A stretch of DNA of 64,000 nt, taken from positions 1,240,001 through 1,304,000 of the forward strand of contig JADNYV010000001.1 of NCBI GenBank assembly GCA_015501055.1. Direction: 5' to 3'. Shown piece after piece: positions 23,700 through 36,443 of the stretch. Position 1 is the first letter of the stretch. Every line of letters begins with the position of its first letter. A program made the position numbers and the translations under genes. The stretch comes from Mucidula mucida. Taxonomy: Eukaryota; Basidiomycota; Agaricomycetes; Agaricales; Physalacriaceae. The notes under the pieces were generated by a model, which saw only the letters and a program-made list of their open reading frames with translations, was not told the origin of the DNA and did no database searches.

Positions 23700-26507
23700 C
23701 TATGAAGCACCGTACTTCTGCTTGAAATATGCTGGTGGTAGTGCAGCCAATATATCAACCAACGGACGCTCTACGACTAAGAGCTCTCCAGGCGCAATAA
23801 ATTCAGCGAATAAGATGGGGCGATACCGCGTGATCATCTTCAGCTCCGTGCGCTGTGGATCAGCAGAAGCCGTAGACGCAAGATTGCGCTTCAGACTCTC
23901 TCGCCGCTGCCGTTTTTTACTGGACCCGCCGCTAGTGCTTGATCCATCCATAGGTATCTTGCACATCCATGTCGAGCCCCAAAGTAACGCGTATTTCGTT
24001 GCCGCGGGATCAAACGCGATCCCTATGACTGAGTCGTGTGTCAACGAGAGGCGTTGGGACACCGTTGAGATGAGATCTTTTGACCAGGAGGGGAACTGAC
24101 GCGCTTCAACGTCGTATATCTGGATAGAGTTGTCAGGGAATACGAGGGTTAGAAGGCTCGTGGTCGCGGGATCGAATGCGAGCGTTTGCGCTGGCTGCGC
24201 AAAAGAAGGGAGTATGCAATGGTGCTAAAGGCAGAAGGTGAGGAGTCGCCGAGAAAGGATAAACGAAGACCTTACTTGGAGAGAATCCAGGTTAAAGACA
24301 TGTGTCCGTGCACGATCGTCCGTTGTTGCAGCCCACTGTCCATCTGAACTGACTGTTATCCGGATGACATGCGATAGAAGAGTACTACTCTGGGCTAAAG
24401 TCGATGACTCCGGAGCATCCATGTCAACGTCGCCATCCCCATCGCCAGGCAATGGTTTTGTGACGCGCTCCCCCAGTTGCTGGCATGTTGGTCAAATGAA
24501 CGCAATATTCTGGGGCCTTCTGATTGCGTCAAGTCTATCACAAGGATAGTTGACAAGAGTGTGCTGGACATTAGCAATTTTGAAGAGTCGGGGGTGAACG
24601 CGAACGCTAGTCCACCACTCGACGCTGGAGATAGGGCCAATTGCGTGGAGATCACAGAGGAGAACGACTTGATTCGCTTTGGTGTCAATTCGCCCTTGTC
24701 CTACACGAGGCCTTATCAAGACAATAAAGATGACGGAGATGGCAACGTACATTAAATGCAAGAGAGAATAATTTCGACTCATACAAATCAGATACAACGA
24801 GCCATTTGCCGTCATCTGATAGCGAGCTCGCTATTAGATTCGTATGGACAGCAAGATCCATATCTAGCAGCTTTTCCCAGCCATCAGTTTCTGCCATCGA
24901 AGGCTGACCTGTAGCGTCTGAAGGCGTGGCATTGATCTGCCATATGCTGACTGAGGCATCGTGCATGCAGGACACAAGTCTGGAGCCTCTCGAGACTTTA
25001 ATAGCGGGAGCATTGAAGGGCCCGGATGCATATGCTAGTCGACGATGATACGAGTCGGCGAATGTGGCTTCCGTACTGGTGGCCAGTGGGTTGGTGATTT
25101 TCACGACCGTATTACCCGGAAGAGCAGCGGGCGTGACGACAACCGACATATCCAGCCCTCCAGAAACTAATATGGGCGCGACGTCTACGGGGAAACGGCG
25201 TTTATGAGCCGGAGGAAGTGGAGAATACGGTGGCCATGTCGCCAATGCACGAACATCGTGAGAATGCATTCTACGCGAAGAAGCTTGCATCCAACGTCGC
25301 GAGGGCTGACTGGAGGAAGCCCCCTCGCCCGTTTGACTTTTGACTATTGAGAACTGGGTAATCTTTTGGTCTACACCAGATGAATATACGACGGATCCTT
25401 CCTGAAGATGAATAAATGGGTCTGAAATTTTGATTAAAGATGAGATACTCACTGGACTGATTGTAAGGCATAAGACATCGGCGCCGTGACCTTGGAAGCT
25501 TTGCAGTTGGGTGCATGTCTTTGAATCCCAGAATTTGACCATGCCTAACGAGTCCCCTGAAACGATGGTTCCATCCCTAAAAGCGAAATCAGGACTGAAG
25601 AGGAACTCAGAGGTTTAGACGAACCCGAGAACGCAAACAGTCCACACCAGTGTTCTTTCACCACGCATCTTGTCGACATTCATACGTTCAGATGGTCTAC
25701 CGGTCTTGACATCCCATTTTCGCAGGCTACTATCTGAACCGCCGGTGACTAGCCAAGAGTCAGCCCATTCATAGTCGCGTTCTGTTGTACTCGTGGATGC
25801 TGTCACGTCCTTTAGAACAGGTGGACCCCATGCAATGCTCAACAGGCGAGATTTTATACGATCAAAGCGTCGGACATGTGTGAGGTTGTCATCCGCGAGA
25901 GATAGGATGCGGACACTGCCATCTTCACAACCTAAAGCAAGAAGAGTAGAAGCTGGATTGACAGCGATAGACCAGATGGCTCCGGCTTGAGAGCTAAGCG
26001 TCCTCTAGCATGAGTTTGAGTAACAAATAGATTCAAGTCATCCGAAGACGCACTCGAACACATAGTTGTTGAATGTCCCATTCGATCAATTCGCTTCCCC
26101 CACCTGAGCTAAAGAGTCGTAGTACAGACAGAGGAGGAACGTCATCATTTTTTGAAAGTTGTGGTTCTTTTATTGAGAATGCGAGCGAGTCTACTTTGGA
26201 CGGGTAGAGACCTGTTATAGTCTACCTTGTGTAGATATTGAGTACGATATAATGGAAAGAAGGAATGACATGCCTTGGAGACAACCCATGCCTGTGGCGA
26301 TTGCAAAGCATTTTGACTGCCTGTCCACGAGCAGAGGTCAATGTTTCCATTCGCGTGCCCGATAGCAAGAGTGCCGAATTTTGGTCGGGATGGCTGAGAG
26401 GACTTGTTCGTTGGTAGTGGAAGAGGTGGAAAAGCCAAAGCAGTGACTGGTGACGGAGTAAAATCGACGAAACGGCAGCGATGTACTTTGACGGCAGTCT
26501 CTTCCAT
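23700..26507 (-). CDS. UTP4: U3 snoRNP / t-UTP subunit Utp4 (cirhin), WD40 protein
   Basis: Starts MEETAVKVHRCRFVDFTPSPV, a Utp4 signature, and carries WD-type repeats throughout: GTLAIGHANGNIDLCSW, LALGCEDGSVRIL, WLVTGGSDSSLRKWDV, IVSGDSLGMVKFWDS, LVSGGLDMSVVVT and others. It ends ILFAEFIAPGELLVVERP then LAALPPAYFKQKYG. Utp4 belongs to the t-UTP complex that links rDNA transcription to 18S processing. The first intron (26222-26273) begins with GC, not GT. Other joins include a 51-nt in-frame intron near 25440 and one that restores VLGDGTIVSGDS. A base seems to be missing near 24482, between RSFDQH and the acidic GDGDGDVDM linker. Divergent from TIM10 with 132 bp between the starts. Confidence 0.88.
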
Positions 26508-26639
26508 CGTACGCGTTCAAAACTTTTTTGATGGTGATCGAAGTGCAAAAAATGCTGGATCGGCATCCTTCGGCAACGCCGGGACAAGGCTTCGCGTCAT
26601 TTTGCCGTCCACCACAACACAACCCAGCCTTCATTTCTC

Positions 26640-27041
26640 ATGTCGTTTCTCGGAGGAAGTCGTTCAGCCTCCAATGGCGCAATCAACACTGAAAAAATTG
26701 ACATGGCTATCACTGAGTACGTGTTTCCTGTGCTCTTGGTGCCCAATTCTTATGTATTCTACAGGCTTGACACAGTGACCGACTTTTTCAACCGTATGGT
26801 CACGTACGTCCTTGGCCCAATGGTAATGGGCACGTTCATGAGATTGGTTTCTAGGTCGTGCCACAACAAGTGCATATCCGCACGCTACGCGGACGCCGAC
26901 CTCAACAAGGGCGAGCAGGTCTGCATAGACCGATGCGTGTCAAAATACAACGACGTGCAGAAGAAGGTTGGCGAAGTACTCCAGGCGCGGGGGGCGGCCA
27001 ATGTCAATGCCCCAAACCCTAGCTCGTTTGGCTCGCCGTAG
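26640..27041 (+). CDS. TIM10: Mitochondrial intermembrane-space chaperone Tim10
   Basis: Three exons join as MSFLGGSRSASNGAINTEKI, then LDTVTDFFNRMVT and SCHNKCISARYADADL. The twin CX3C motifs are CHNKC and CIDRC, spaced as in small Tims, followed by VSKYNDVQKKVGEVLQA. Small Tims of this type form hexamers with Tim9 that carry membrane proteins across the intermembrane space. The CX3C cysteines form intramolecular disulfides through Mia40. The C-terminal tail is short and Asn/Pro-rich. About 100 residues, normal for the family, no frame break. Closer to Tim10 than Tim9 by the LNKGE..C.DRC.SKY stretch. Confidence 0.9.
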   Translation: MSFLGGSRSASNGAINTEKIDMAITEYVFPVLLVPNSYVFYRLDTVTDFFNRMVTYVLGPMVMGTFMRLVSRSCHNKCISARYADADLNKGEQVCIDRCVSKYNDVQKKVGEVLQARGAANVNAPNPSSFGSP

Positions 27042-27170
27042 ATGTGGTCGTGTCAATGTATCGTCTTGTCACCTTACTCTCAGCCCCAATCACATTATAA
27101 CGCAGCGGAGATCATCCCAACAAAATCTATGTATCTCGACAGAGATAAAAATCCTCAGATATGTCTACAG

Positions 27171-27597
27171 CTATTTGCCGAAGTTGGGGAAACACTCGGC
27201 CAAGGTCTTGGAGTGTTTATTGGTGGCGTGCTCCTCTAAACTGGGGACGATGAACAACGGTTCCTATGTCAATTGGTGGATGGCTTACGCTGGCTGACGA
27301 GTAGTCACGAACTGGATTGTGGCGTTAATGACATGCATCGATGCACAAGCAGCGGACACTCACAAACGCCTGCTTGCAATTCTGGCATATTATGCTCTTG
27401 GCTGCTTCGTTACTTTTCGTCTGAGATTTCCCTTTGCCTCCAGCGTCCTTGGCATTGCTGAACTGACTTTGAGCTCATATCATGATAATGCGAGAGAGAA
27501 ATCACACCGTTCTCTTTTTTGAGCTGCTTTAGCACCCTAGGAGAGAACGTGTTAGGTTAAATTTACTCCAGAAGAATTGATCACTCACGTTTCCCAT
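27171..27597 (-). CDS. Small zinc-binding protein of the ZNF706 / zf-met2 type
   Basis: A gene of five very short exons. MGN is followed by introns that begin GTGAGTGATC and GTGTGATTTC and end CTAG and TTCAG. The exons give GAKAAQKRER, NAKDAGGKGKSQTKSNEAAK, SIICQNCKQAF, FVTTRQPA, and LEEHATNKHSKTLAECFPNFGK. This is the conserved eukaryotic pattern MGNGAKAAQKRER...C-x2-C...H-x4-H, about 70 residues, with one C2H2 zinc site and a basic N-terminus similar to SERF/4F5 proteins. Its molecular role is not well defined. All joins are in frame and the stop is at 27171-27173. The last join uses a GTAAGCC donor after QPA. It is divergent from the threonine aldolase gene. Confidence 0.82.
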
Positions 27598-27840
27598 CGT
27601 TACAGATACAGAAGAAGACAAAAAGAGACAGACGCCAACGAGAGATTAGGACGATGCAGAAACGTGTGGTGGGAGGCAGTACAGTAGTTTTCTTAGGTAA
27701 GCCGAGTGATTTGCGATCGGGAGGTTCGGCGAAATCCGAATTTGGACCGATCGCCTTATCCTTCGCGCGATGAAGGACAAATGAGTCACCGTGCCTTCTC
27801 ACATCTTCTCAGGGCACCGTTTCGTTCTCAGACAAGGACC

Positions 27841-29435
27841 ATGACCAGCGATCTTGAAGCCGCGAGAGCAAAGGTAGCTGCTCAAGTCAAGATTGACTTG
27901 CTTTCCGACCAGCAAGCAGTCGATAACAATCTCAGGAGACAACTAATGACGCGCTGCTTTATCTGTAAGTTCAAGTTACATCGAAAAATCGCGTACTAAT
28001 CTGCGTTCAGCTGATACCATAACAGGTTTTGTAACGTTACAATTCACGCTTTTGTTCTATGCTGAAACGGAGTGTTCAGTTCCTACCAAGGAAATGTACG
28101 AGTACGCCGTGCAGGCTACGCTGGGCGATGACGTGTACGACGAGCCTTCAACTGCGTACGCGCCTTTAGGTTCTTTTCAATCTCATGACTGATTCGTGAC
28201 CAGTGCCTTGGAAGCTCATGTTGCGCAACTTACCGGCAAGGAAGCTGGCTTGTTCATGTCCTCTGGTACTCAATCTAATCAAATTGGACTTCGAACGCAC
28301 CTCAAACAACCCCCGTACACGGTACTTTTGGACCATCGCTGTCATGTGCACAGGTAGTTCAGTTACTCTATGTAAGTACTGCCAGGTATACAATGTCAAC
28401 AGGTACGAGGTTGGTGGATTGGCTTTCCACTCCGGTGCTGCTGTTACACCGGTGATTCCGTCCAATGGCATGTATCAATTTCCGTCGTCCCATTGTTTCG
28501 CTCTTGATACTCATTTCATTCAGGTCACCATCTCACACTTGACGACGTGAAAGCGAACATGGTGTACGGCCCAGACGTTCATAGGTAAGGGTTTACTTCG
28601 TGTATTGTATAGTCATGGCCATAGTTGAATCATTCCAAGCGCCCCAACGGAGGTGATCTCTCTCGAAAACACTCTGAATGGAACTATATTCCCCCAAGAG
28701 GATATTATTGCTATCTCGAACTTTGCGCATTCTCAAAACGTGATCATGCACCTGGACGGTGCTCGTTTATGGCACGTCGCTGCAGAAACTGGGATGTCGA
28801 TGAAGGAACTTTGCGATCCCTTCGACAGTGTCAGTCTCTGCTTTAGCAAGGGCCTTGGTATATACTCTGAGCACCCCGGTTTATACATGGTCTCATGAGT
28901 TTTCAAGGTGCTCCCATCGGCTCGATGTTAGTCGGGCCTAAAGAATTTATCACTAGAGCTCGTCGTTTCCGGAAACTTTTTGGTGGCGGAATGCGCCAGA
29001 CTGGGTTCATGGCGTTTTCTGCGGCCTACGCCTTGACTCATCATTTCCCGCTCCTTCCAAAGGTACACGACCTGACGAGAAAGCTTGAAGCTGGTTTAGA
29101 AGAAATCGGTTTAACGATCCTCAGTCGTGCTGAGACCTGCATGGTATGTCTTGGTAGTTCATGGATTAAGACTTATCGAACCTTGAGCAGATCTTTTATG
29201 ATGCTGCCAGTATCGGAACGACATTCGAAGAAATGCGTTGCGAGCAAAGGAACTTCCGCTGCCTATAATTCTTGCAATTTCAGGCCGATTAGTCGTTCAC
29301 GTGCAGAACACGGACGCTGCTGTTGACGATTTCTTGACACTCATTCGGGAGATAGCCGAGGAGAAAAGGAAGGCGGGATTTGTGAAACCTGAGAAACTCG
29401 CAAACGGTGGGCATCAGGCTGTCTACACACGATAG
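27841..29435 (+). CDS. GLY1: Low-specificity L-threonine aldolase
   Basis: A PLP enzyme that splits L-threonine and allo-threonine to glycine and acetaldehyde. Exons give FISDTITVPTKEMYEYA, LGDDVYDEPST, ALEAHVAQLTGKEAGLFMSSG, DHRCHVHRYEVGGLA, ENTLNGTIF, HLDGARLWHVA and the PLP lysine context CFSKGLGAPIGSMLVG, then RKLFGGGMRQTGF. The common FRSDT start of the domain reads FISDT here. One intron (28468-28523) has a GC donor (GCATGT). A base seems missing near 29233, between FEEMR and RAKELPLP. The N-terminus is uncertain: the ATG at 27841 adds a charged 35-residue extension, and an in-frame ATG at 27946 lies closer to the domain. The stop is 7 bp from the stop of convergent URB2. Confidence 0.87.
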
Positions 29436-29442
29436 ATATAAG

Positions 29443-32400
29443 TTAACCGCGTCCAACATATCGCTGTTTCTCGTAATCCTTCCACAGCGATTTCATGATC
29501 ACCTTCCCGCTGGCATCGAGACAGCTGAGCATCATAGCATCGCGATCATGCTCGTTGAGCATATCGCACAACGCAAATAGACCTGGCTGCAACTCTTTCC
29601 GCGAATTCGTAGGAACAACGCAAAGAGGATCACATGCCGCTTCTATGAACGCCGTCAGCACGAACGCCGAGTGCTTAGAGAAGGGTTTCGCGAGAGATTC
29701 CGCCTTCGATGAATCCTTTGACGACGAATAACTCTTGACAATGGTCTTAGAGTTCAATGTCTCGAGAAGCCGGGACAATGCCTTTGCTTCCTCGGTGCCT
29801 AGAGGCTCCCCAATATGTATCCACGCCGGTAAGCCATCGGATATGAGGCAGGTCTGTTTGGCGCCCAGTTGCGGTTTCGGGTGCCGCATGAGTCCCAATA
29901 GATTTCGGAGAGTCTGGCCAAGGTGGGGAAGTGTTTGAACGACCAGGTCTCGTCGAAGACGTATAATGGCTGTGACGACAGCGATGATGTCGTGGAAGAC
30001 CTTTAGTGATGTATGGTCTTCATGCAAAGTCGTGTTTGAAAGGGACTGGGCTATTATTGACCATATCGCGTTCACATCTAGCGACCGTAATGTGGCTGCC
30101 TGTTATGAACGTGAGATAAAGCACAGTGACGAAGATAAGAACTGACCCGGTCGCGACATCGTTGAAGAATGAAACGGAAGACATGAGGACGAACGGACGG
30201 AGTAGCCAATGCACCACCGCTGCCTAACAGCGTTAAACAGCGCGTAGTGAACGTCTGAGAGACGTGGAGGGTGTCTGGAAATGTGAGGTGACGCCCAGTT
30301 CATTACACACATTGTCGAGCAAGAAAATCACTAACCTTTCGGAGCCTCTTGGATTAGCAACGTAGCAAGCACGATGGTGCGTTGGAACGCAGGAAAACCT
30401 TCTGTGAACCTGGACTCCAACTCTTCGTCATTCGCGCGAATTCATCCGCTGTGAGATTGCGGAAAACATCGGACATAATGGCATCAATGTTATCAGCTTC
30501 GTAAACCTTGTTAGAAAGGAAGAGGTTCCGACAAGAAATGAACAGCGCACTTCCATGGTCACCCAAAGAGATATAAGCCTGTGTGAGGATGTCGAGGAGG
30601 TGTGCTTTGGGCAACGCTTCTACACAGAGACACTCTTCTTTCAAAACGTAGAAGATCGCATCGATGAGTTCTAGATCTAACACCATGCTGGCCAGCAGAC
30701 ACAGCTTAGGACCGTAAACATTGGCAAGACCAACTAACACGATCAGGCGAAATTGGTAATCACTCATAGAGCAGCTCACCAGTCAGCCATCTGCCTAGGC
30801 TCAGAATATGCCTCCAACCCTGTAAACAGCCTACAGTTCCGGGCAGGACAGAGTTTCAGAAGATGACGACGAGAGTGCCGCTATGCGAGGCTTGAGTAGA
30901 TCAGTCAAATATCCATGGAGACCCTGAACCTCGGCCTGTATACTTTCAGAGAAACTGTAACGATTTATTGAGCAGGACGGGTCAAAATGGGATGTAAGAC
31001 GCGTACGTGTGTATTTATGGTTCTTTGTCAAGATCCGAATCGTAGACTCCAAGCATCTCACTCGGAGATCTCTTCTCAGAAAACTATCGGCGCCGATATT
31101 CCGGAAACTAGTCAACAGCTGTTGAAATCCGGAAGTTGAGTCTGATTTTAGTAAAGCGCTTGATGAACCTCTCAGCTTCCTATGACCTTGTAGTACGTCG
31201 GGAAACTTACGCGACGTGCAATTCCACTAATTCAAGAGTGGCCGCGATTAATTGTTCGTCGGCAGTTTGCGTGGCCATTAGATACTTAACAGCTGATATG
31301 CTTGCTTCAGGTAAAGACGTAAAATTCACGACCGCATTCAACAGGGAACAAGACATACCAAACGATCGTCTGCGTCCACATACGAAAGGATACGCCGTGA
31401 AAACGCCCGAAGGACAGTCAGAGCTTCGTATTTGAATAATTTATCGCCACAGTTGGTAATTGCGGCATCAATGATTAATGCTCTCTTGGAAAGGTTGAGG
31501 TTGAGCTGGCGAGGGAAGTAATCCGGCGGGAACATTAGCAGAAGCTCGAAGATTTTAATGGCTTTGATGAGCTCGGTGTTGCCTGCACGCTCCACATCGG
31601 TCTGGAATGCGGATGTTGCTGTATCGACATAAGCAAGGAGGCACTCTGCGATTCACTGTGAGAGAGTTGTACAGCAATAGTTTAAAGACTTACCTCGAAT
31701 CTGCTCGAGCTCCCAAAACTCTGCAGAAGATAAGCAGTAACGAAGTGGTATGTTGGAGGAGAGTGCATCATCGTGTTCAATCAGGATACGAATTAGGGAG
31801 TCCACGTGCACGCGAGTCGCCATGAGGCTACAGAACTATTCAGTATGGACTGTTTCAATAAACAGGATACATACTCTATAGTTGGCAACCAGCGTTCAAC
31901 AATGGCATAGAGCAAACTCTGAGTAACGGCCTTGCGCGATGGATCGATTGCAAGGTGTTGAAGGTGTGCTATGAGTTGATCAACAAACCTATTTGTGACC
32001 TCAGATGTTCCCCTCGAAAGGCATTCTAAGAGGTGTCGAAACTAGAAGAGCAGCTCAGGAGGACACCAACGCGTCAAGCATACACTTACCACTTCGAATG
32101 TCAGTTCAGCAAATAACGTCGATCGATCCTTCTCGGTAATAAATTCTAGGAGCCGCGATGTCATCTTCGGCTCTGCCGCGTCTCTGAGACTGACGAATCT
32201 CCGTCGTAAGAGGAACGTGAGACGAAGGAGCGCCGAAGCTATCATCGAGGATCCCCAGAGCTGCTCTGAGCCCGTCGCGCCCCATTTGTTCAGAAACTTC
32301 ATCTGTGACGAGAGCGCAGCTGAAATTTTGTCGTGCAGTTGACGCACAAGCTCCTGGAAGCGCCCCCGGACTTCCTGTGCAAGATTTTCGTGCTCTATGG

Positions 32401-34202
32401 AGACCAGGACAACGCCTGCAATGCGACAAGTCAGGCTCAAAGCGATGGCCGAACTCTCTGACGCATATACAGAATCTTTGCTTGTGTCGGTGATGGTATT
32501 TTTTTTAGAGTCTTCATGTAGGAGGCGAGAGCATCTTGGGAAACAGTAGCTTCATCGGATGTATGCGTGACTGCTGCAGCAATCATCTCCAAGGTGGGAA
32601 TAACTTGTGTGGATGTAATGAAAGTTTCGGTGCAGCCTCCCAATCGATCCAGAAAGGCGGGGCGCATTAACGGAGAAGACATCACATTTATGTAGACTTC
32701 CTTCGCATCCTCGTGAGGAGTAACGAGGTCACGTAGCGGCATATCATGGAGGATGATTTCCAAGAGCGAGTTCATGGTCCTTGTCTTTGAGTGGTACTCC
32801 ACGAGGTTCTCTAAGAGCGCACCATACGATGCTTCGTTGGATGATATCTGAGAGTGTATTAGCTGTTTGTACTTCAACATAAGTTGAATACCTACGAACA
32901 GAACTCGAAACAAAGTCCGCGACAAGAAGGGAGATATCACGTCATACTCAATGCTGGCAATGACGGACATCGTCTCTATGGCTAGAGAGGCTTCCAGTTG
33001 TTGGTTCTCTTCGCTTATCATCAGAATCGGGCGACAAAGAGACTCAGAGCTCATACCTGCAATGCTATAGTGTTTCAATGTTTTGATGGCGTAATCGATG
33101 ATGACACGGAAAGCGTCTCGTAGTTCTTGTTGCCCAGTGAACAGCGCCTGGTCTTTAACAACACGTAGAAGGTCCAGTTGGGCCTTCCAGCTTTCTGTTC
33201 CCATCTTCTTGAATTCTACCAGACGCTGTGACGAGACGTAGAAACGTGTCGCTGCTGCACGCACATCATCTAGACCACCAATAGACTGTTGCGAAGAACT
33301 CTGTCCAAATAACGCTCCGCGTAATCTCTTTGTGACAAGAACAAAGGACAAAAAAAGATTGGGTAGAACGGACAGCGGGGCTGCCTGGAGGGAGTCGAAC
33401 AGAGAGTTATCATTGTCGTTTAATGAGCGTAATACGTCGAGATTGAAGAGAATTTCGACTCCTGCGTCGTAAAGTTTATCAATGACAACGTCTTTTTGTA
33501 GGCATAGGGTCCAGTCCACTAGATAGTTTTGTGTAAAGGCAGTGAATATCTTGATGATTGTTACTATCATGACCTTTGCAAGTAAAGAGTGAGAGGGCGA
33601 ACCTTCTTTTTATTTGAAGAATTGCTGAGAGACAATCTGAACGAGTTGGCTATCCATGTGCCGATATGAAGAGCGCTTTCGTCCAGATCGTTAGATTTCA
33701 CTGTAGCCAAGAAAGCTCCCAAACATTCAAGAAGTGCGTCAACACCGATTTTGCGAACAGAGAGCGGCCATAGAATAGACAAGCATTTAGATGCGCTCTG
33801 CGATAGCGCGCTCTCTCGTACATCATCCAGAGTGATCATTGAGGACAGCAGCGATACTACAATCGTCGCCACGCTTATACGGTTCAACATTGGAGGTAGC
33901 CATGTCTTAAGTGGAACCTGGGGCGAGGACAGGACGTCGCTTAGGAGCTCCCAGTATCGCGCATCCAAGACACTTTGAAGAATATTTACGACATTAAGAG
34001 GAGGAAACTTTGAACAAACTCACGAGGCTTTGTCCTTGTGAAATTGAGTGAGGATCCAGTCCGCGATTAATTCTTCCTTGCGAAGGACGTACAAGTCCAA
34101 GTTCTGCCAGACGGCGCGGGAGATCTCTATTTTGGAAGGCCCATTGGCAACCGGAGGGTCCGAGGATGCCTTCAAGGCGCGTATAAAGTCTTGGGAGGAC
34201 AT
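29443..34202 (-). CDS. URB2: Nucleolar 27S pre-rRNA processing protein Urb2/Npa2
   Basis: A long all-helical protein made of about twelve exons. The diagnostic end is HSAFVLTAFIEAACDP, ELQPGLFALCDMLNEHDRDAMM, LDASGKVIMKSLWKDYEKQRY, the Urb2 C-terminal domain. The N-terminus is MSSQDFIRALKASSDPP; an upstream in-frame ATG at 34241 is possible. Urb2 acts with Npa1/Urb1 in early 60S assembly. Frame breaks, each consistent with one or two wrong bases, lie near 30420, 30768 and 30842. The gap at 33571-33599 is either a 29-nt intron, too short to be comfortable, or another indel. Intron joins elsewhere are clean, such as LYM|RVVLVSIEHEN. Divergent from the RBR ligase gene with about 147 bp between starts. 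Sequence conservation of this family is low, so internal exons are less certain than the ends. Confidence 0.78.
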
Positions 34203-34349
34203 GAAAGTCTGCGATCGGATTTTTCCTCGGCTCGGCTGCATCGGACCGATTGTCCCTTGCCTAATGGCTCACTTCGACTCATCAGGCATTAACCTTGCCC
34301 ACCACTTTCACGACTGTGACGACATAACGATTGTACGACCAACTTGTTC

Positions 34350-35930
34350 ATGGATATTTCTGAGTGTCAGCAGCTTCAGCAGGAGGAATGGGAAGTTCTG
34401 GAGGTGAGTCTCTTATGTACTTTTCAGACCGCTACGCATCTCATGGTTCTTAGTCGATATATCCCGATTGTGTATCAAGTCAGATTTGCAACGGTTCTCT
34501 CAAACTTGAGATTCCAGTCGAGTTTGGAGAACCTCGCAATTTGCTATATCTCATAACGGATCGACGGAACGTCTTACATTGGCGATGCTACCTCCTTTGC
34601 TTCTGGACATTGTGCTACCCGATAATTACCCTCTTCGCGACCCTCCACGTCTCGCTTCTCTTCGCGCAACCCACTTCTGGCTTCCTCTAATCTCGAGGTT
34701 AGAGGAGGAGCTCTTGAACATGTTTCAGACTGGCGACGGTGTTCTATACACCTGGGTAGACTTTATCCGTACTGGTCAGTTCCTAGAATCTTTGGGCATG
34801 ATAACAGACTCTACCACCATATCGTGAGTTCAATGTCGTCTCTGTATACATGCCATCTCAGTACATTCTAGCATTCCACATCCAGCGCCGCATATTCTTT
34901 CGCCACAGTTGATGACTTATGATTCCGATTACGCCAACACGCGTTTCGCTCAAAACTCGTATGCTTGTGCGATCTGCCTCGCACATTACAAAGGATCTAA
35001 ATGCATACAACTCGCATGCCAGCATATCTTCTGCCGGTCCTGTTTGCAGGACTTTTGGCAAATGTGTGTCTCTGAGGGTGCTATCGCGCGAGTCGTGTGT
35101 CCTGACCCAATCTGCGTCAAGGAAGCGCGTCCGGCTTCTGAGGATGAAGTAGCTCGTGTTCTTTCAACAGAGGAGGTCGACCGATGGCGATGGCTGAACG
35201 AGAAATACACTCTCGAAAAAGGTTTTTGAATGTTACATTTCTTGGGCGACGTATTGATAGTTGAACCTAGACCCTTCGATTATGCATTGTCCCATGAAGT
35301 TTTGCCAAAAGCCTGTGCCGAAGCAATTTACAGCTTCATGTGACGCGGAGTCTGGCTGGGAGCGACTCCGGACGTGCCCATCATGTTCGTTTTCTTTCTG
35401 TTCTTTCTGTAAACATACGTGGTAAGGCAAACCGTTTCACGTTTTCTAATTTATCATTTTGACTATGCATTAGGCATGGTCCCATCTCACCATGTCTTGC
35501 TGCGACAGACGAGATTGTCAAAGAATACCTCGCTCTTCGGGAAAATTCGCCTGAACGCGAAAATATGTACCGAAGATTTGGCCGCAAAACTGTTCTGAAA
35601 TTGGTTGCTGCGTACGAGGACGAACAGTTGAACCGAAAATTTCTTGAGAGCAGCACAACGCCTTGTCCAGGCTGTCAGGGTACGTCAAGTTATTTGGGAA
35701 GATGGTCTATTGGCTGATTCTCGTGTGTAGTCTACGTCGAAAAGTCGATGGGTTGCAACCATATGACGTGTTCGAAATGCAAGCAGCACTTTTGCTACCG
35801 GTGCGGGGAAAAGCTCTATGGAAATCCGTATGAACACTTTTCGACGCGAAGTCTACCGTGTTACAACAAGCTGTTTGACTTTAACAGCATGGATGACGAT
35901 GAATGGATTCACGCATTGGACGACCTATGA
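34350..35930 (+). CDS. RWD and RING-IBR-RING (RBR) E3 ubiquitin ligase, RNF14-like
   Basis: An N-terminal RWD domain (QQLQQEEWEVLE, SIYPDC, LEIPVEFGEP, LDIVLPDNYPLRDPP, THFWLPLISRLEEEL) is followed by RING1 (YACAICLAHYKGSKCIQLACQ then CRSCLQDFW), the IBR (MHCPMKFCQ to CSFCKHTWHG) and RING2 (CPGCQVYVEKSMGCNHMTCSKC then CYRCGEKLYG). RBR ligases pass ubiquitin through a cysteine in RING2, here the Cys of GCNHM. RNF14-type ligases share the RWD+RBR layout and act on stalled-ribosome factors and transcription regulators. The tail is short and acidic (DDDEWIHALDDL). A base appears to be missing near 34555 inside the RWD domain; all later joins are in frame. The initiator ATG is the first after the divergent URB2 start. 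Confidence 0.87.
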
Positions 35931-36443
35931 TCGAGGGTGAGTCAATTGAAGCGGATGGATCTGGGGGAAATCGATGTCTGGGACTAAAGTCTCGGGAGCT
36001 CCAGTGGGAAAGGATGGATGGGCGGTGTGAAGAGGAGGGAAGAAGGGTGAACATACAGAAATTCGGGTAGAGATAGACATCATACGGTAGCATTGGACAA
36101 GAATTGGACAGAATGGATGGAATCAAGAAGCGATGTGATCGTGAGGCGGGCAAGAAAGCTTTGTCAGCATCACTCTGTTCAGTCTGAGACAGACGATTGT
36201 GACTTGCAATTTTGTTTATAAACAGGACGGCGCAGGAACGACGCTCGCCTACTCCTCCGCCCAGTCTGTGGGTTTCATCGTCTTCATTGATTGGAATCCT
36301 TAGCGTACGGGAGATACCATTTTTGAACATACCCTCCACTTTATTTTGAACCCATACCCGCCGGCTTCAGTTTGCTACCCCTCACACCGCCTTTCCACCA
36401 CTCGTTTACGCCGTCCCCATCCTCTTACGACTACGAGCCCACC
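35931..36443. other. Intergenic region and possible 5' exon of the KH gene
   Basis: No independent gene. From about 36360 the frame of the next gene is already open and reads coding-like (SSYDYEPT before the ATG at 36444), so an upstream exon or start could exist here. The rest is a minus-strand frame (35881-36339) without motifs. Confidence 0.5.

Noticed and set aside
33571..33599. A 29-nt intron in URB2
   Set aside because: Splicing it out restores frame, but it is shorter than any other intron I accept here (minimum about 34, most 45-60). An indel is equally likely, so I did not claim it as an ultra-short intron.
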